This document shows, piece after piece, positions 57,490-64,000 of a stretch of DNA of 64,000 bases. The DNA is from Sphingobium scionense (GTDB lineage: Bacteria; Pseudomonadota; Alphaproteobacteria; Sphingomonadales; Sphingomonadaceae): positions 1 to 64,000 of the forward strand of contig NZ_JACIEU010000013.1 of the NCBI RefSeq assembly GCF_014197035.1. The letters are read 5' to 3'. Positions within the stretch are counted from its first letter, which is position 1. Each line of letters starts with the position of its first letter. The position numbers were made by a program, and so were the translations under genes. Under the pieces are notes generated by a model. The model ran no database searches, was not told the origin of the DNA, and was given only the letters and a program-made list of their open reading frames with translations.

Positions 57490-57610
57490 AAGACGGTTTC
57501 GTCCCAGCGACCGCCTACAGACGTCGGCCATTCAAGTCATACCCCGCCAACGCCTGTCCTGACAAAATTGGGTCGATCAAAGATGCCCGGACCGCATGCA
57601 AATCGGGGAA

Positions 57611-58579
57611 TCAGAATTTTGCTGCCACGACATGTTGGTTGATCTGTCCGAACGGGGATTGATTTTCTCTGACGACGGCTAGATCAACTTGATCGCCAAA
57701 TTTCAGGAAAGATGTCCGGGGCGCGCCCTGCTCTATCATCTCGATCGCACGTCGTTCCGACAGGCAACAGGAGCCAACCTCCGCAAAATTGGCGTTTGAT
57801 ACCGTGCCCGATCCGATGATAGTGCCAGCGACCAGATCGCGGGTGCGGGCAGCGTGGGCGACGAGTTCATGGAAGCCGAACGCCATTTCGCCGCCATGGG
57901 GATTTCCGAACCAGGCGCCGTTGACATGAACCTCCAGCGGCAGATGAACGCGGCCATCCTGCCATGCCTCGCCCAGTTCATCGGGCGTCACGGCAAAGGG
58001 CGCGACCGAACAGGCGGGCTTGGCCTGGACCCAGCCGAAGCCGGTCTTCATCTCGATCGGCGCGATCGCGCGCAGCGACCAGTCGTTGATGAGCAGGACC
58101 AGCTTGATATGGGACAGGGCGTCCTCTGCGGACGTGCCCATCGGCACGGCATCGGTGATGACGCCGAATTCGCCTTCGAAATCGATGCCATCGGCCTCGC
58201 TGGGAAGCGCCACATCTTGCGTTCCCGACAAAAAGCGGTCGGACAGGCCCTGATACATGAGCGGCCGGTCGGTTTCGATCGGCGGCAGGTCGAACGCCTT
58301 CTGCATCAATTCGCCATGCTGCGGGAAGGCAGAACCGTCGAGCCATTGCCAGGCACGGGGCAGAGGCGCGAGCAGCCGGCTTTCGTCCAGCGCGTCGCCG
58401 TCCCCCTGTGCCAGCCGATCGGCAAGCTGGCGCAGCGCCGGCTCGACGCTGTTCCATTGCTCGATCGCCTGCTGAAGGGTGGCGGCGATGCCGTCCGCAG
58501 GTAATTGGCGCTGGGCATCGCGGGAGACGACGATCAGGCAGCCATCCGGCTGGCCGTTGCTGAGGGTGGCAAGGCGCAT
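57611..58579 (-). CDS. Fumarylacetoacetate hydrolase (FAH) family protein
   Basis: 322 residues from ATG 58579. Metal ligands can be read: DFEGEFGVI (Glu135 and Glu137) and LLINDWSLRAI (Asp166). A separate N-terminal domain of about 80 residues precedes the catalytic fold, as in fumarylacetoacetases of aromatic pathways. It would cleave the last C-C bond of a ring-cleavage product. It lies two bases after the cyclase gene and is the last gene of the minus-strand cluster. Confidence 0.88.
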   Translation of the reverse strand: MRLATLSNGQPDGCLIVVSRDAQRQLPADGIAATLQQAIEQWNSVEPALRQLADRLAQGDGDALDESRLLAPLPRAWQWLDGSAFPQHGELMQKAFDLPPIETDRPLMYQGLSDRFLSGTQDVALPSEADGIDFEGEFGVITDAVPMGTSAEDALSHIKLVLLINDWSLRAIAPIEMKTGFGWVQAKPACSVAPFAVTPDELGEAWQDGRVHLPLEVHVNGAWFGNPHGGEMAFGFHELVAHAARTRDLVAGTIIGSGTVSNANFAEVGSCCLSERRAIEMIEQGAPRTSFLKFGDQVDLAVVRENQSPFGQINQHVVAAKF

Positions 58580-58581
58580 CT

Positions 58582-59373
58582 CTATTCCTCGAAGATCGCG
58601 ACCGCGCGGGTCCAGCCGGCCGATGCGCCCTTGATCTTGTGCGGGAAGCAGCTGACCATGAAGCCATGGCTTGGCAGGCTTTCCAGATTGTGCAGCTTTT
58701 CCAGATGGCAATAGCCGATATCGCGGCCGGCCTTGTGCCCTTCCCAGATCAGCGAGGTGTCGCCGGTCTCCTTGACCTTCTGCGCGGTGTAGCTGAACGG
58801 TGCATCCCAGGACCAGGCATCGGTGCCGGTGACGCGCACGCCCCGTTCGGTCAGATAGATGGTCGCCTCATAGCCCATGCCGCAGCCGCGATTGACATAG
58901 TCGGGCTGGCCCAAGGCCTTGCCGGCGGCGGTGTTGACGAGGACGATGTCGAGCGGCTGGAGGCTGTGGCCAATGCGGGCCAGTTCCGCCTCGACGTCGG
59001 CGGCGGTGACGACATAGCCATCGGGGAAATGCCGGAAGTCGAGCTTCACGCCGGGCTGGAAACACCATTCCAGCGGCACTTCGTCGATCGTGATCGACCG
59101 CTGGGGCTCGCCGTCGCGGCCATCCATGGTCGGATGGAAATGATAGGGGGCATCAAGATGCGTGCCGCTATGGGTGGTCAGCTTCACCCATTCGGACGCC
59201 GCGAAACCGGCGCCGTCCGGGGTGTCCTGCGCCGTCACGCCGGGGAAGAACAGCGCCAGTTCATGCGCGGTGTCGGCATGGGTCTGGTAGGTGATCTCGG
59301 GTTTCAGGAACGGCGGGTCGCTGACCACATCGTTGCACAGCATGATCGACAGATCGACGAAGCGGCGGGTCAT
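58582..59373 (-). CDS. Cyclase-family metal-dependent hydrolase (KynB/isatin-hydrolase type)
   Basis: 263 residues. The signature THSGTHLDAPYHFH (His68, His72, Asp74, His78) is the Mn2+/Zn2+ site of the family. FVDLSIMLCNDVVSDPP opens the protein, and GMGYEATIYLTERGVRVTGTDAWSWD is near the middle. Characterised relatives include kynurenine formamidase, isatin hydrolase and some lactone or amide hydrolases. It overlaps the alpha/beta-hydrolase stop by ATGA. Probably opens a lactone- or amide-like ring-fission intermediate. Confidence 0.88.
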   Translation of the reverse strand: MTRRFVDLSIMLCNDVVSDPPFLKPEITYQTHADTAHELALFFPGVTAQDTPDGAGFAASEWVKLTTHSGTHLDAPYHFHPTMDGRDGEPQRSITIDEVPLEWCFQPGVKLDFRHFPDGYVVTAADVEAELARIGHSLQPLDIVLVNTAAGKALGQPDYVNRGCGMGYEATIYLTERGVRVTGTDAWSWDAPFSYTAQKVKETGDTSLIWEGHKAGRDIGYCHLEKLHNLESLPSHGFMVSCFPHKIKGASAGWTRAVAIFEE

Positions 59374-60527
59374 GCGGTCTTGCCTCCCAGCGTTTCGGCG
59401 AACCAGTCGGCGATGCAGTCGCGGCCATAGGCCATATTGTCGGCGCCGACATGTTCGACACCGCCTTCGCGCGGCGTGAAGATCCTCTTCTCACGGCGGG
59501 GGGCGTTGACGAGCTGATCGTAGAGATCGTCGGCATAATCGACACTGATCTGGCGATCCTGCGCACCATGGGTGACCAGGAAGGGCACCTTGATCCGGTC
59601 CATATGACCGTTGAGGTTCATCGCTTCGGATTTGGCCAGGAAGTCATCCTGATCCTTCGCCCCGAACGCCCAATGGACATGCGCCCAATAATGGGGGACC
59701 GGGTTCTCGCCCTCGCGCGCCATGCGCTTGTCCTGCACTTCGCGCCAATTATGGTTGGCGCCCCAGACCGCACCGCTGGCAAAGCGCGGTTCATAGGCGA
59801 CGGCGCGCGGCGCGAAATGCCCGCCGAGTGAAATGCCGGTCATACCGATCGCCCGGCCATCGACATCGGGTTGCCGTTCCAGCCAGTCGACCGCCTTGCT
59901 GGCCCAGCTTTCGCTGTGCGGATCGACAGGCAGATGCTGGAGCCGCAGCGCCTCGCCCGAGCCTGGCTGGTCGACGCAGAGCGTCGAAATGCCGCGCCGT
60001 GCCAGTTCCTGCGGCAGGCGCGTCCAGTAGAGCAGCTCCTTGCAGCTATCGAGCCCGTTGCAGAAGACCACGACCGGCTTCCTCCCCTCGCCCGGCGCGC
60101 GGGTGAAGAGGGCCGGCATCGTTCCCGTCGCCAGCGGTATCTCGACCCGCTCGCGATTGATCCGGCCAAGCCCAGTCGATCGATCGAAGGCGGTTCGCGC
60201 CTTGGCATAGGTCGCCTCGCGGCCGGGCGCGCCATGGCCCTGCATCCGCTCGGCGGTGATCAGATAGAGCGCGGCGCGCTCCATCTTGTTGGAGGCGGAA
60301 AAGAGCCGGCCCTGGGCCTCATCCTGCGCCGCCAGTTCGAGCAGCTTGTCGCCCATCGCCGCCCAGGCCTTCATGAACATGGGCGTGCCTGCGTCCGCGC
60401 CGCTGTCGGCGGCGTCACGGATCGGCTTGCACATGTCGATGATCTCGCCGAGCTGCGCGCCCGATTCCATCGCGATCGCGACCGACAGATTCCAGATATA
60501 ATTGGGGAAATATTCGAACAGCGCCAC
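59370..60527 (-). CDS. Alpha/beta hydrolase, possible C-C bond hydrolase
   Basis: 385 residues. A helical N-terminal region of about 130 residues precedes the hydrolase fold, as in FrsA-like enzymes and 2,6-dihydroxypseudooxynicotine hydrolase. The nucleophile elbow is GISLGG (Ser233); acid in THGAQDRQIS and His in GVEHVGADN complete the triad. The oxyanion region is VVVFCNGLDSCKE. Given the dioxygenase upstream, a meta-cleavage-type hydrolase is the best guess. It starts three bases after the VOC gene. Confidence 0.85.
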   Translation of the reverse strand: MALFEYFPNYIWNLSVAIAMESGAQLGEIIDMCKPIRDAADSGADAGTPMFMKAWAAMGDKLLELAAQDEAQGRLFSASNKMERAALYLITAERMQGHGAPGREATYAKARTAFDRSTGLGRINRERVEIPLATGTMPALFTRAPGEGRKPVVVFCNGLDSCKELLYWTRLPQELARRGISTLCVDQPGSGEALRLQHLPVDPHSESWASKAVDWLERQPDVDGRAIGMTGISLGGHFAPRAVAYEPRFASGAVWGANHNWREVQDKRMAREGENPVPHYWAHVHWAFGAKDQDDFLAKSEAMNLNGHMDRIKVPFLVTHGAQDRQISVDYADDLYDQLVNAPRREKRIFTPREGGVEHVGADNMAYGRDCIADWFAETLGGKTA

Positions 60528-60530
60528 GGC

Positions 60531-61433
60531 TTATGCCTCCACCGCTTGGAACAGGCCCTTGTCGGCCTCGGGATGCGGCATGGTCTGCGGGCCGCCGACG
60601 CCGATGCCCCACTGGTCCATCACCTTGGGGCCGGGCACATGGACCTGCGGCTGATGCCCCTCGAAATCGACCTCCTCCAGTTCCGACGTATATTCGACGG
60701 CAAAGCCGGCAGGCGTGGTAAAGTAGCTGAATGTATTGTTCCCGGCCGTATGGCGCCCCGGCCCCCAGCGAATGTCGGTGCCCTTCTGCCGCAGCCGGTT
60801 GATGCCGACCATCATGTCGTCGACGCTCAGCATGTCATAGGCGACATGGTTGAGGCAGGGCGGCCCGGGCAGGATGGCGAGCCGGTGGTGCGCACCATTG
60901 CAGCGCAGGAAGCACATGAAGTCGCCCAGCCAGTCCGACACCTTGAAGCCCAGCACGTCGCAGAACCACTGCACCAGAGCCTGATGGTTCGGCGAATGCA
61001 GCACGATATGGCTGATCCGCTGCGGTACGCCTTCCCATTGCGCGATGGCGCGGGGTTCGCGCCGGGCGACATCGCTCGAAATCTCGAAGGGCAGGCCGTC
61101 GGGCGAGAAGAAGCGGAAGCCATAGCCGCCGCCCAGCGTGTCGAGATCGTGCGGGGCGGAGATGATCCGCGCGCCCGATGCCGCGATCCGATCATGCAGG
61201 GCATCGACATCGGCCCGGCTGTCGGCGGCGAGCGCGATCACGTCGATGCGCTTGTCGGTCGCGGCGCGCAGCCGCACGACATAGGCTTCCTCGCCGCCAT
61301 CGGCCGCGAAATGGACCATGCCATCCTTTTCGCCCGCCTCGACCAGCTTCCACTGGTCAGCATAGAAGGCGCGTTCGGCCTCCAGATCGGGCACGGCATA
61401 GCCGACATAGCGGATTTCAGAAACGCGGCTCAT
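60531..61433 (-). CDS. Extradiol ring-cleavage dioxygenase, VOC family (type I)
   Basis: 300 residues in two VOC halves. The metal ligands of the active C-terminal half are all in place: SHIVLHS (His142), LNHVAYD (His196) and FAVEYTSE (Glu247). The 2-His-1-Glu set is that of the BphC/catechol 2,3-dioxygenase family, which opens catechols next to the diol. The N-terminal half (EIRYVGYAVPDLEAERAFYAD) has lost ligands, as usual. C-terminus extends beyond the fold with a Pro-rich segment. Central enzyme of the cluster. Confidence 0.9.
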   Translation of the reverse strand: MSRVSEIRYVGYAVPDLEAERAFYADQWKLVEAGEKDGMVHFAADGGEEAYVVRLRAATDKRIDVIALAADSRADVDALHDRIAASGARIISAPHDLDTLGGGYGFRFFSPDGLPFEISSDVARREPRAIAQWEGVPQRISHIVLHSPNHQALVQWFCDVLGFKVSDWLGDFMCFLRCNGAHHRLAILPGPPCLNHVAYDMLSVDDMMVGINRLRQKGTDIRWGPGRHTAGNNTFSYFTTPAGFAVEYTSELEEVDFEGHQPQVHVPGPKVMDQWGIGVGGPQTMPHPEADKGLFQAVEA

Positions 61434-61476
61434 CAGATAACTCCTTGGGTAAATGCATGGGAGGCGGACTGCCGCC

Positions 61477-62592
61477 TCAGATCGGCTCGGCGATCATCTC
61501 GAACATGTCATGGGTAGCGGCCGCGTTATCGACAGGCGGCCCCTTGCCGATCTGACCGTGGCAAATGGCGAGGCTGGCGCGCACGATATAGGCGCACCGT
61601 TCGAACCGGCGGGCATGATAGGCTGCAAAAGCGCTCTCTAGATCATCATGTTTGGAGAGTTCATCGGCCAGGACGAGGCTGTCCTCGATCGCCATGCCCG
61701 CGCCCTGGCCCAGATGCGGCGTGGTCGCGTGGACGGAGTCTCCCAGCAGGACGATCCTGCCCTTGTGCCATGGCCCTTCGACCAGCAGGCCTTCGAGCGG
61801 GCGATAGACCACGGCGCTATCCTGCGTGATCTCCTGCGCCAGCGCCTGGATAGCTGGCGCGGTCCCCGAAAGCTTGGCACGCATGACCGCTGCCAGCCCA
61901 TCGAGCGGATAGCGCGGATTTTCGGGTTCGGGCGTGGTCGCGTACATGTACATGAGCGCGTCCGAGATGGGCACGAGACCGACGCCGATTGGGCCGTTAT
62001 AGACCTGCAGTGCATCAAGCTCGGTCGGGCGCGCGAAATTGTAACGCCACACCGCCTGGCCAGTGAATTGGGGCTTGGGCGCATCGGGGAAAATGGCGTC
62101 GCGGGTTTGCGAATAAACGCCGTCCGCACCCACAACCAGATCATAGCGATCGCTGCTGCCGTCCGAGAAATCGACAGCCACGCCGTCGCCTTCGTCGATG
62201 ATGCGCTCGGCGGTCACGCCAAGGCGGACGATCGCGCCGCTGGACAGCGTGCGATCACCCAGGACCTTGTGGAGCGCGGGCCGACCGATGCCCACATTGG
62301 CGGGCTTTCCCTCGACCAGCCGGGGCGAAGGCACGCGGGCAATTTTAGTCCCGTTGGGCAGGAAGATTTCGATCGCGTCGAAGCCGACCCCTGCGGACAG
62401 ATAATCGTCGAGAAGGCCGAGCTGCGCCATCGCCCGAACGACATTGGACTGCTGAATGATGCCCACGCCATAGACAGACCAGTCAGGATCACGTTCGATA
62501 ACATCGACCTGATGCCCCTTGGCGCGCAGGGCGATCGCAGCCGTCAGGCCCCCGATACCGCCGCCAATGACCAATATGCGCTGCGCTTCCAA
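61477..62592 (-). CDS. FAD-dependent aromatic monooxygenase
   Basis: 371 residues, group A flavin hydroxylase. GGGIGG (residues 10-15) in the N-terminal Rossmann fold, DLVVGADGVYSQTRDA (the DG motif) and IVLLGDSVHATTPHLGQGAGMAIED (the GD motif) are intact. Nearest characterised types are salicylate and 6-hydroxynicotinate hydroxylases, inferred from the size. It would produce the catechol-like substrate for the dioxygenase. It is the first gene after lysR on the minus strand, 81 bp apart. Confidence 0.92.
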   Translation of the reverse strand: MEAQRILVIGGGIGGLTAAIALRAKGHQVDVIERDPDWSVYGVGIIQQSNVVRAMAQLGLLDDYLSAGVGFDAIEIFLPNGTKIARVPSPRLVEGKPANVGIGRPALHKVLGDRTLSSGAIVRLGVTAERIIDEGDGVAVDFSDGSSDRYDLVVGADGVYSQTRDAIFPDAPKPQFTGQAVWRYNFARPTELDALQVYNGPIGVGLVPISDALMYMYATTPEPENPRYPLDGLAAVMRAKLSGTAPAIQALAQEITQDSAVVYRPLEGLLVEGPWHKGRIVLLGDSVHATTPHLGQGAGMAIEDSLVLADELSKHDDLESAFAAYHARRFERCAYIVRASLAICHGQIGKGPPVDNAAATHDMFEMIAEPI

Positions 62593-62673
62593 GTCTCGCT
62601 CTCCTCCAATTTGTTCTGGGGAGAGTTTAAGCTGCGCTTTTCAATCTCAAAATTCGATTGTTTGGATCATCAC

Positions 62674-63588
62674 TCATCCATTTTGTGGATCATTTGCCAT
62701 CCGTCGCAATTGCTCTCGAAGCCAGAAAAGCCCTTCGTCAGCAGCGCGAGTCTGATGAAACTGCACCAGCTCCTGCATCACCGGGAAGGCAAAGGGCATC
62801 GGCACCGACGTCAGCGGGAAAAGGCGCATGGCCGCCCGTGCGAGGCGCTCATGCATGACGGCCAGCCGCTGGGTTCCCACCAATAGCCAGGGAACGGTCG
62901 TGAATGACGAGGTCGAGATCTCGATCCGGCGATGCTTGCCCATCAGCGCCAGATGTCGATCGGCAAAGGCGATATTGGAGCGCGAGCCAATGGCGACGCC
63001 GACATGGCCCGCGCCCAGAAAGCTTGCTTCGTCGAGTGAAGCCTGAAGCAAAGGGCTGTCCTTCCACCCCACGACGACATGCTCTTCCTCGAACAGCAAT
63101 TCTGTCGGATGATCGGCGGAGAGAAATTCGCGCGGACTGATCATCAGATCTGCCTTGCCATCACCGATCAGTTCGGGACTGTGCTGATCAGGCGAGATCA
63201 GCTGCAGCCTTACACCGGGCGCCAGAGTGGACAGGTCCGCCATCAAGGGAGCGACAAGCGCTGTGATCACATAGTCGGACGCGATGACCTTGAAGGTCCG
63301 TTGTGAGGTAGCAGGATCGAAGGAGGCCGATGTTGCGAGCAGGGTTTCAATCCCGCCCAGGCATTCGCGCACCAGCGGCGCCAGACTTTCGGCGAAGGCG
63401 GTCGGGTACATGCGTTTGCCATGGGTCACCAACAGGGGATCACCGAAATAGTCACGCAGCCGGGACAGGGCAGCACTCATCGCGGGCTGGCTGAGATGCA
63501 TCTGCCGCGCCGCGCCGGACACCGAATGTGTCTGCATGAGCCCTTCGAAGACAGCGAGAAGATTGAGATCGAGACCGCGGAAACGCAT
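62674..63588 (-). CDS. LysR family transcriptional regulator
   Basis: 304 residues. The N-terminal helix-turn-helix is clear: DLNLLAVFEGLMQTHSVSGAARQMHLSQPAMSAALSRLR. The effector domain begins near residue 90 (SQRTFKVIASDYV) and has the NodD/NahR-like pattern in ALVAPLMADLSTLAPGVRLQL. NahR-like proteins respond to aromatic acids. It is divergent from the TonB receptor gene and precedes the monooxygenase gene, so it can control both. Start ATG 63588. Confidence 0.92.
   Translation of the reverse strand: MRFRGLDLNLLAVFEGLMQTHSVSGAARQMHLSQPAMSAALSRLRDYFGDPLLVTHGKRMYPTAFAESLAPLVRECLGGIETLLATSASFDPATSQRTFKVIASDYVITALVAPLMADLSTLAPGVRLQLISPDQHSPELIGDGKADLMISPREFLSADHPTELLFEEEHVVVGWKDSPLLQASLDEASFLGAGHVGVAIGSRSNIAFADRHLALMGKHRRIEISTSSFTTVPWLLVGTQRLAVMHERLARAAMRLFPLTSVPMPFAFPVMQELVQFHQTRAADEGLFWLREQLRRMANDPQNG
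62676..62690. promoter_or_regulatory. Candidate LysR binding dyad before the catabolic operon
   Basis: ATCCA-N5-TGGAT, a perfect dyad that contains T-N11-A, the LysR box form. It overlaps the last codons of lysR, 84 bp upstream of the monooxygenase start, with another GATCCA half-site at about 62663-62668 on the minus strand. A coding constraint could also explain it. Confidence 0.35.
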
Positions 63589-63593
63589 GATCC

Positions 63594-63612
63594 ATCCATT
63601 CCATGATTGGAT
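63594..63612. promoter_or_regulatory. Candidate LysR binding site between lysR and the TonB receptor
   Basis: ATCCATTCCATGATTGGAT, an imperfect dyad with the same ATCCA/TGGAT half-sites as the 62676-62690 box. It starts six bases upstream of lysR, where LysR proteins usually bind for autorepression, and 100 bp before the receptor start. Confidence 0.4.
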
Positions 63613-63712
63613 AACGATAAGATCAAATGATTTAACCTATGGACCATAACTGATCTACTCTTTCCTCACAGATGCGTCGGCATAGGCGCGCACATCAGGA
63701 GAGGAGACAGGC

Positions 63713-64000
63713 ATGAAGGCGGTCCTACTGGCGACAGCTGCAGCGATATTGATCCCGGTCACGCCGGCCTTGGCACAGGACCAGGGCAGCGGCGAGGAAA
63801 CGCAGGCCCAGGCATCCGGCATCGCCGACATCATCGTTACAGCACAGCGGCGTAGCGAAAATCTCCAGAAGGCGGCGATTGCCGTCAGCGCAGTGGCCGG
63901 CGATACACTAATCAAGCAGAGCATCACCCAGGCCAATGATCTGACCCGGGTCGTGCCCGCGCTTCAGGTGGCGCCAGCCGCATCCTTCACCCAGATCTAT
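63713..64000 (+). CDS. TonB-dependent receptor, N-terminal part (cut by window end)
   Basis: First 96 residues only. Signal peptide (KAVLLATAAAILIPVTPALA), a linker, TonB box-like DIIVTAQRRSENLQ and the start of the plug (AAIAVSAVAGDTLIKQSI). Pattern is that of sphingomonad receptors for aromatic compounds. ATG 63713 follows AGGAGAGGAG. The divergent LysR and the catabolic operon behind it suggest that it imports the cluster's substrate. Confidence 0.9.
   Translation, partial: MKAVLLATAAAILIPVTPALAQDQGSGEETQAQASGIADIIVTAQRRSENLQKAAIAVSAVAGDTLIKQSITQANDLTRVVPALQVAPAASFTQIY

Noticed and set aside
63340..63360. GGGTTTCAATCCC resembling a tRNA T-arm
   Set aside because: It is inside lysR and no acceptor or anticodon arm can be built around it. 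No tRNA gene was found in the window.
1..64000. CRISPR array or prophage
   Set aside because: No regularly spaced direct repeats and no phage structural, integrase or terminase genes were seen on either strand.

Overview
The window reads as chromosomal DNA of a GC-rich alphaproteobacterium, most likely a sphingomonad (Sphingobium/Sphingomonas type). This is inferred from the very G+C-rich third codon positions, three TonB-dependent receptors next to catabolic or transport genes, a DivK-type response regulator, the BolA/J-domain pair, aerobic-type CobS/CobT, and several copies of a CCGTTCG...CGAACGG extragenic palindrome that I associate with sphingomonad genomes. No rRNA, tRNA, CRISPR array, prophage or complete insertion sequence was seen.

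1-13.9 kb: a palindromic repeat and a YcxB-like membrane protein, then macro-domain, VOC and AsmA genes on the minus strand. The translation block rpmI-rplT and pheS-pheT follows, interrupted by a LysE exporter and a small GIY-YIG nuclease enclosed by 36-bp inverted repeats. Then come a DUF4386 protein, a secreted protein, an aldose-1-epimerase and prfC. 13.9-19.2 kb: a Spinster-type MFS transporter and a TonB receptor facing a TetR regulator across a symmetric operator candidate, and a class A acid phosphatase lipoprotein. 19.3-34.5 kb: housekeeping genes: hisC-tyrC, plsC-ydcF-ftsX-ftsE, a zinc-ribbon protein, pirin, BolA, a J-domain protein, an Hsp70-like protein, cobS-osmC-cobT, a Gre factor, Dps and a GDT1-type transporter.

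34.6-47.9 kb: rpmG, phoX with a four-half-site Pho-box array, divK, a five-gene overlapping operon (DUF3572, HAD, RidA, GDPD, FemAB-like), a Bcr/CflA pump, a probable copper TonB receptor with a DUF2946 protein, an amino acid permease and pgeF. 47.9-55.7 kb: a FadR-type regulator followed by a translationally coupled operon for a PQQ/haem c alcohol dehydrogenase, a CoxG-like protein and a three-subunit molybdenum hydroxylase. This looks like a two-step periplasm-to-cytoplasm alcohol/aldehyde oxidation system. 55.7-57.6 kb: a more A+T-rich accessory patch with an Xre/RES toxin-antitoxin pair and a truncated AbiEi-like antitoxin behind a 40-bp palindrome.

57.6-64 kb: a ring-cleavage cluster of FAD monooxygenase, extradiol VOC dioxygenase, alpha/beta hydrolase, cyclase-type hydrolase and FAH-family hydrolase, headed by a LysR regulator that faces a TonB receptor running off the window end. 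Import, hydroxylation, meta-cleavage and hydrolysis can all be read from it, but the substrate cannot. This cluster and the PQQ/molybdenum operon are the best candidates for undescribed systems. All family names are from recognition of motifs in the translated sequence; no database search was run.
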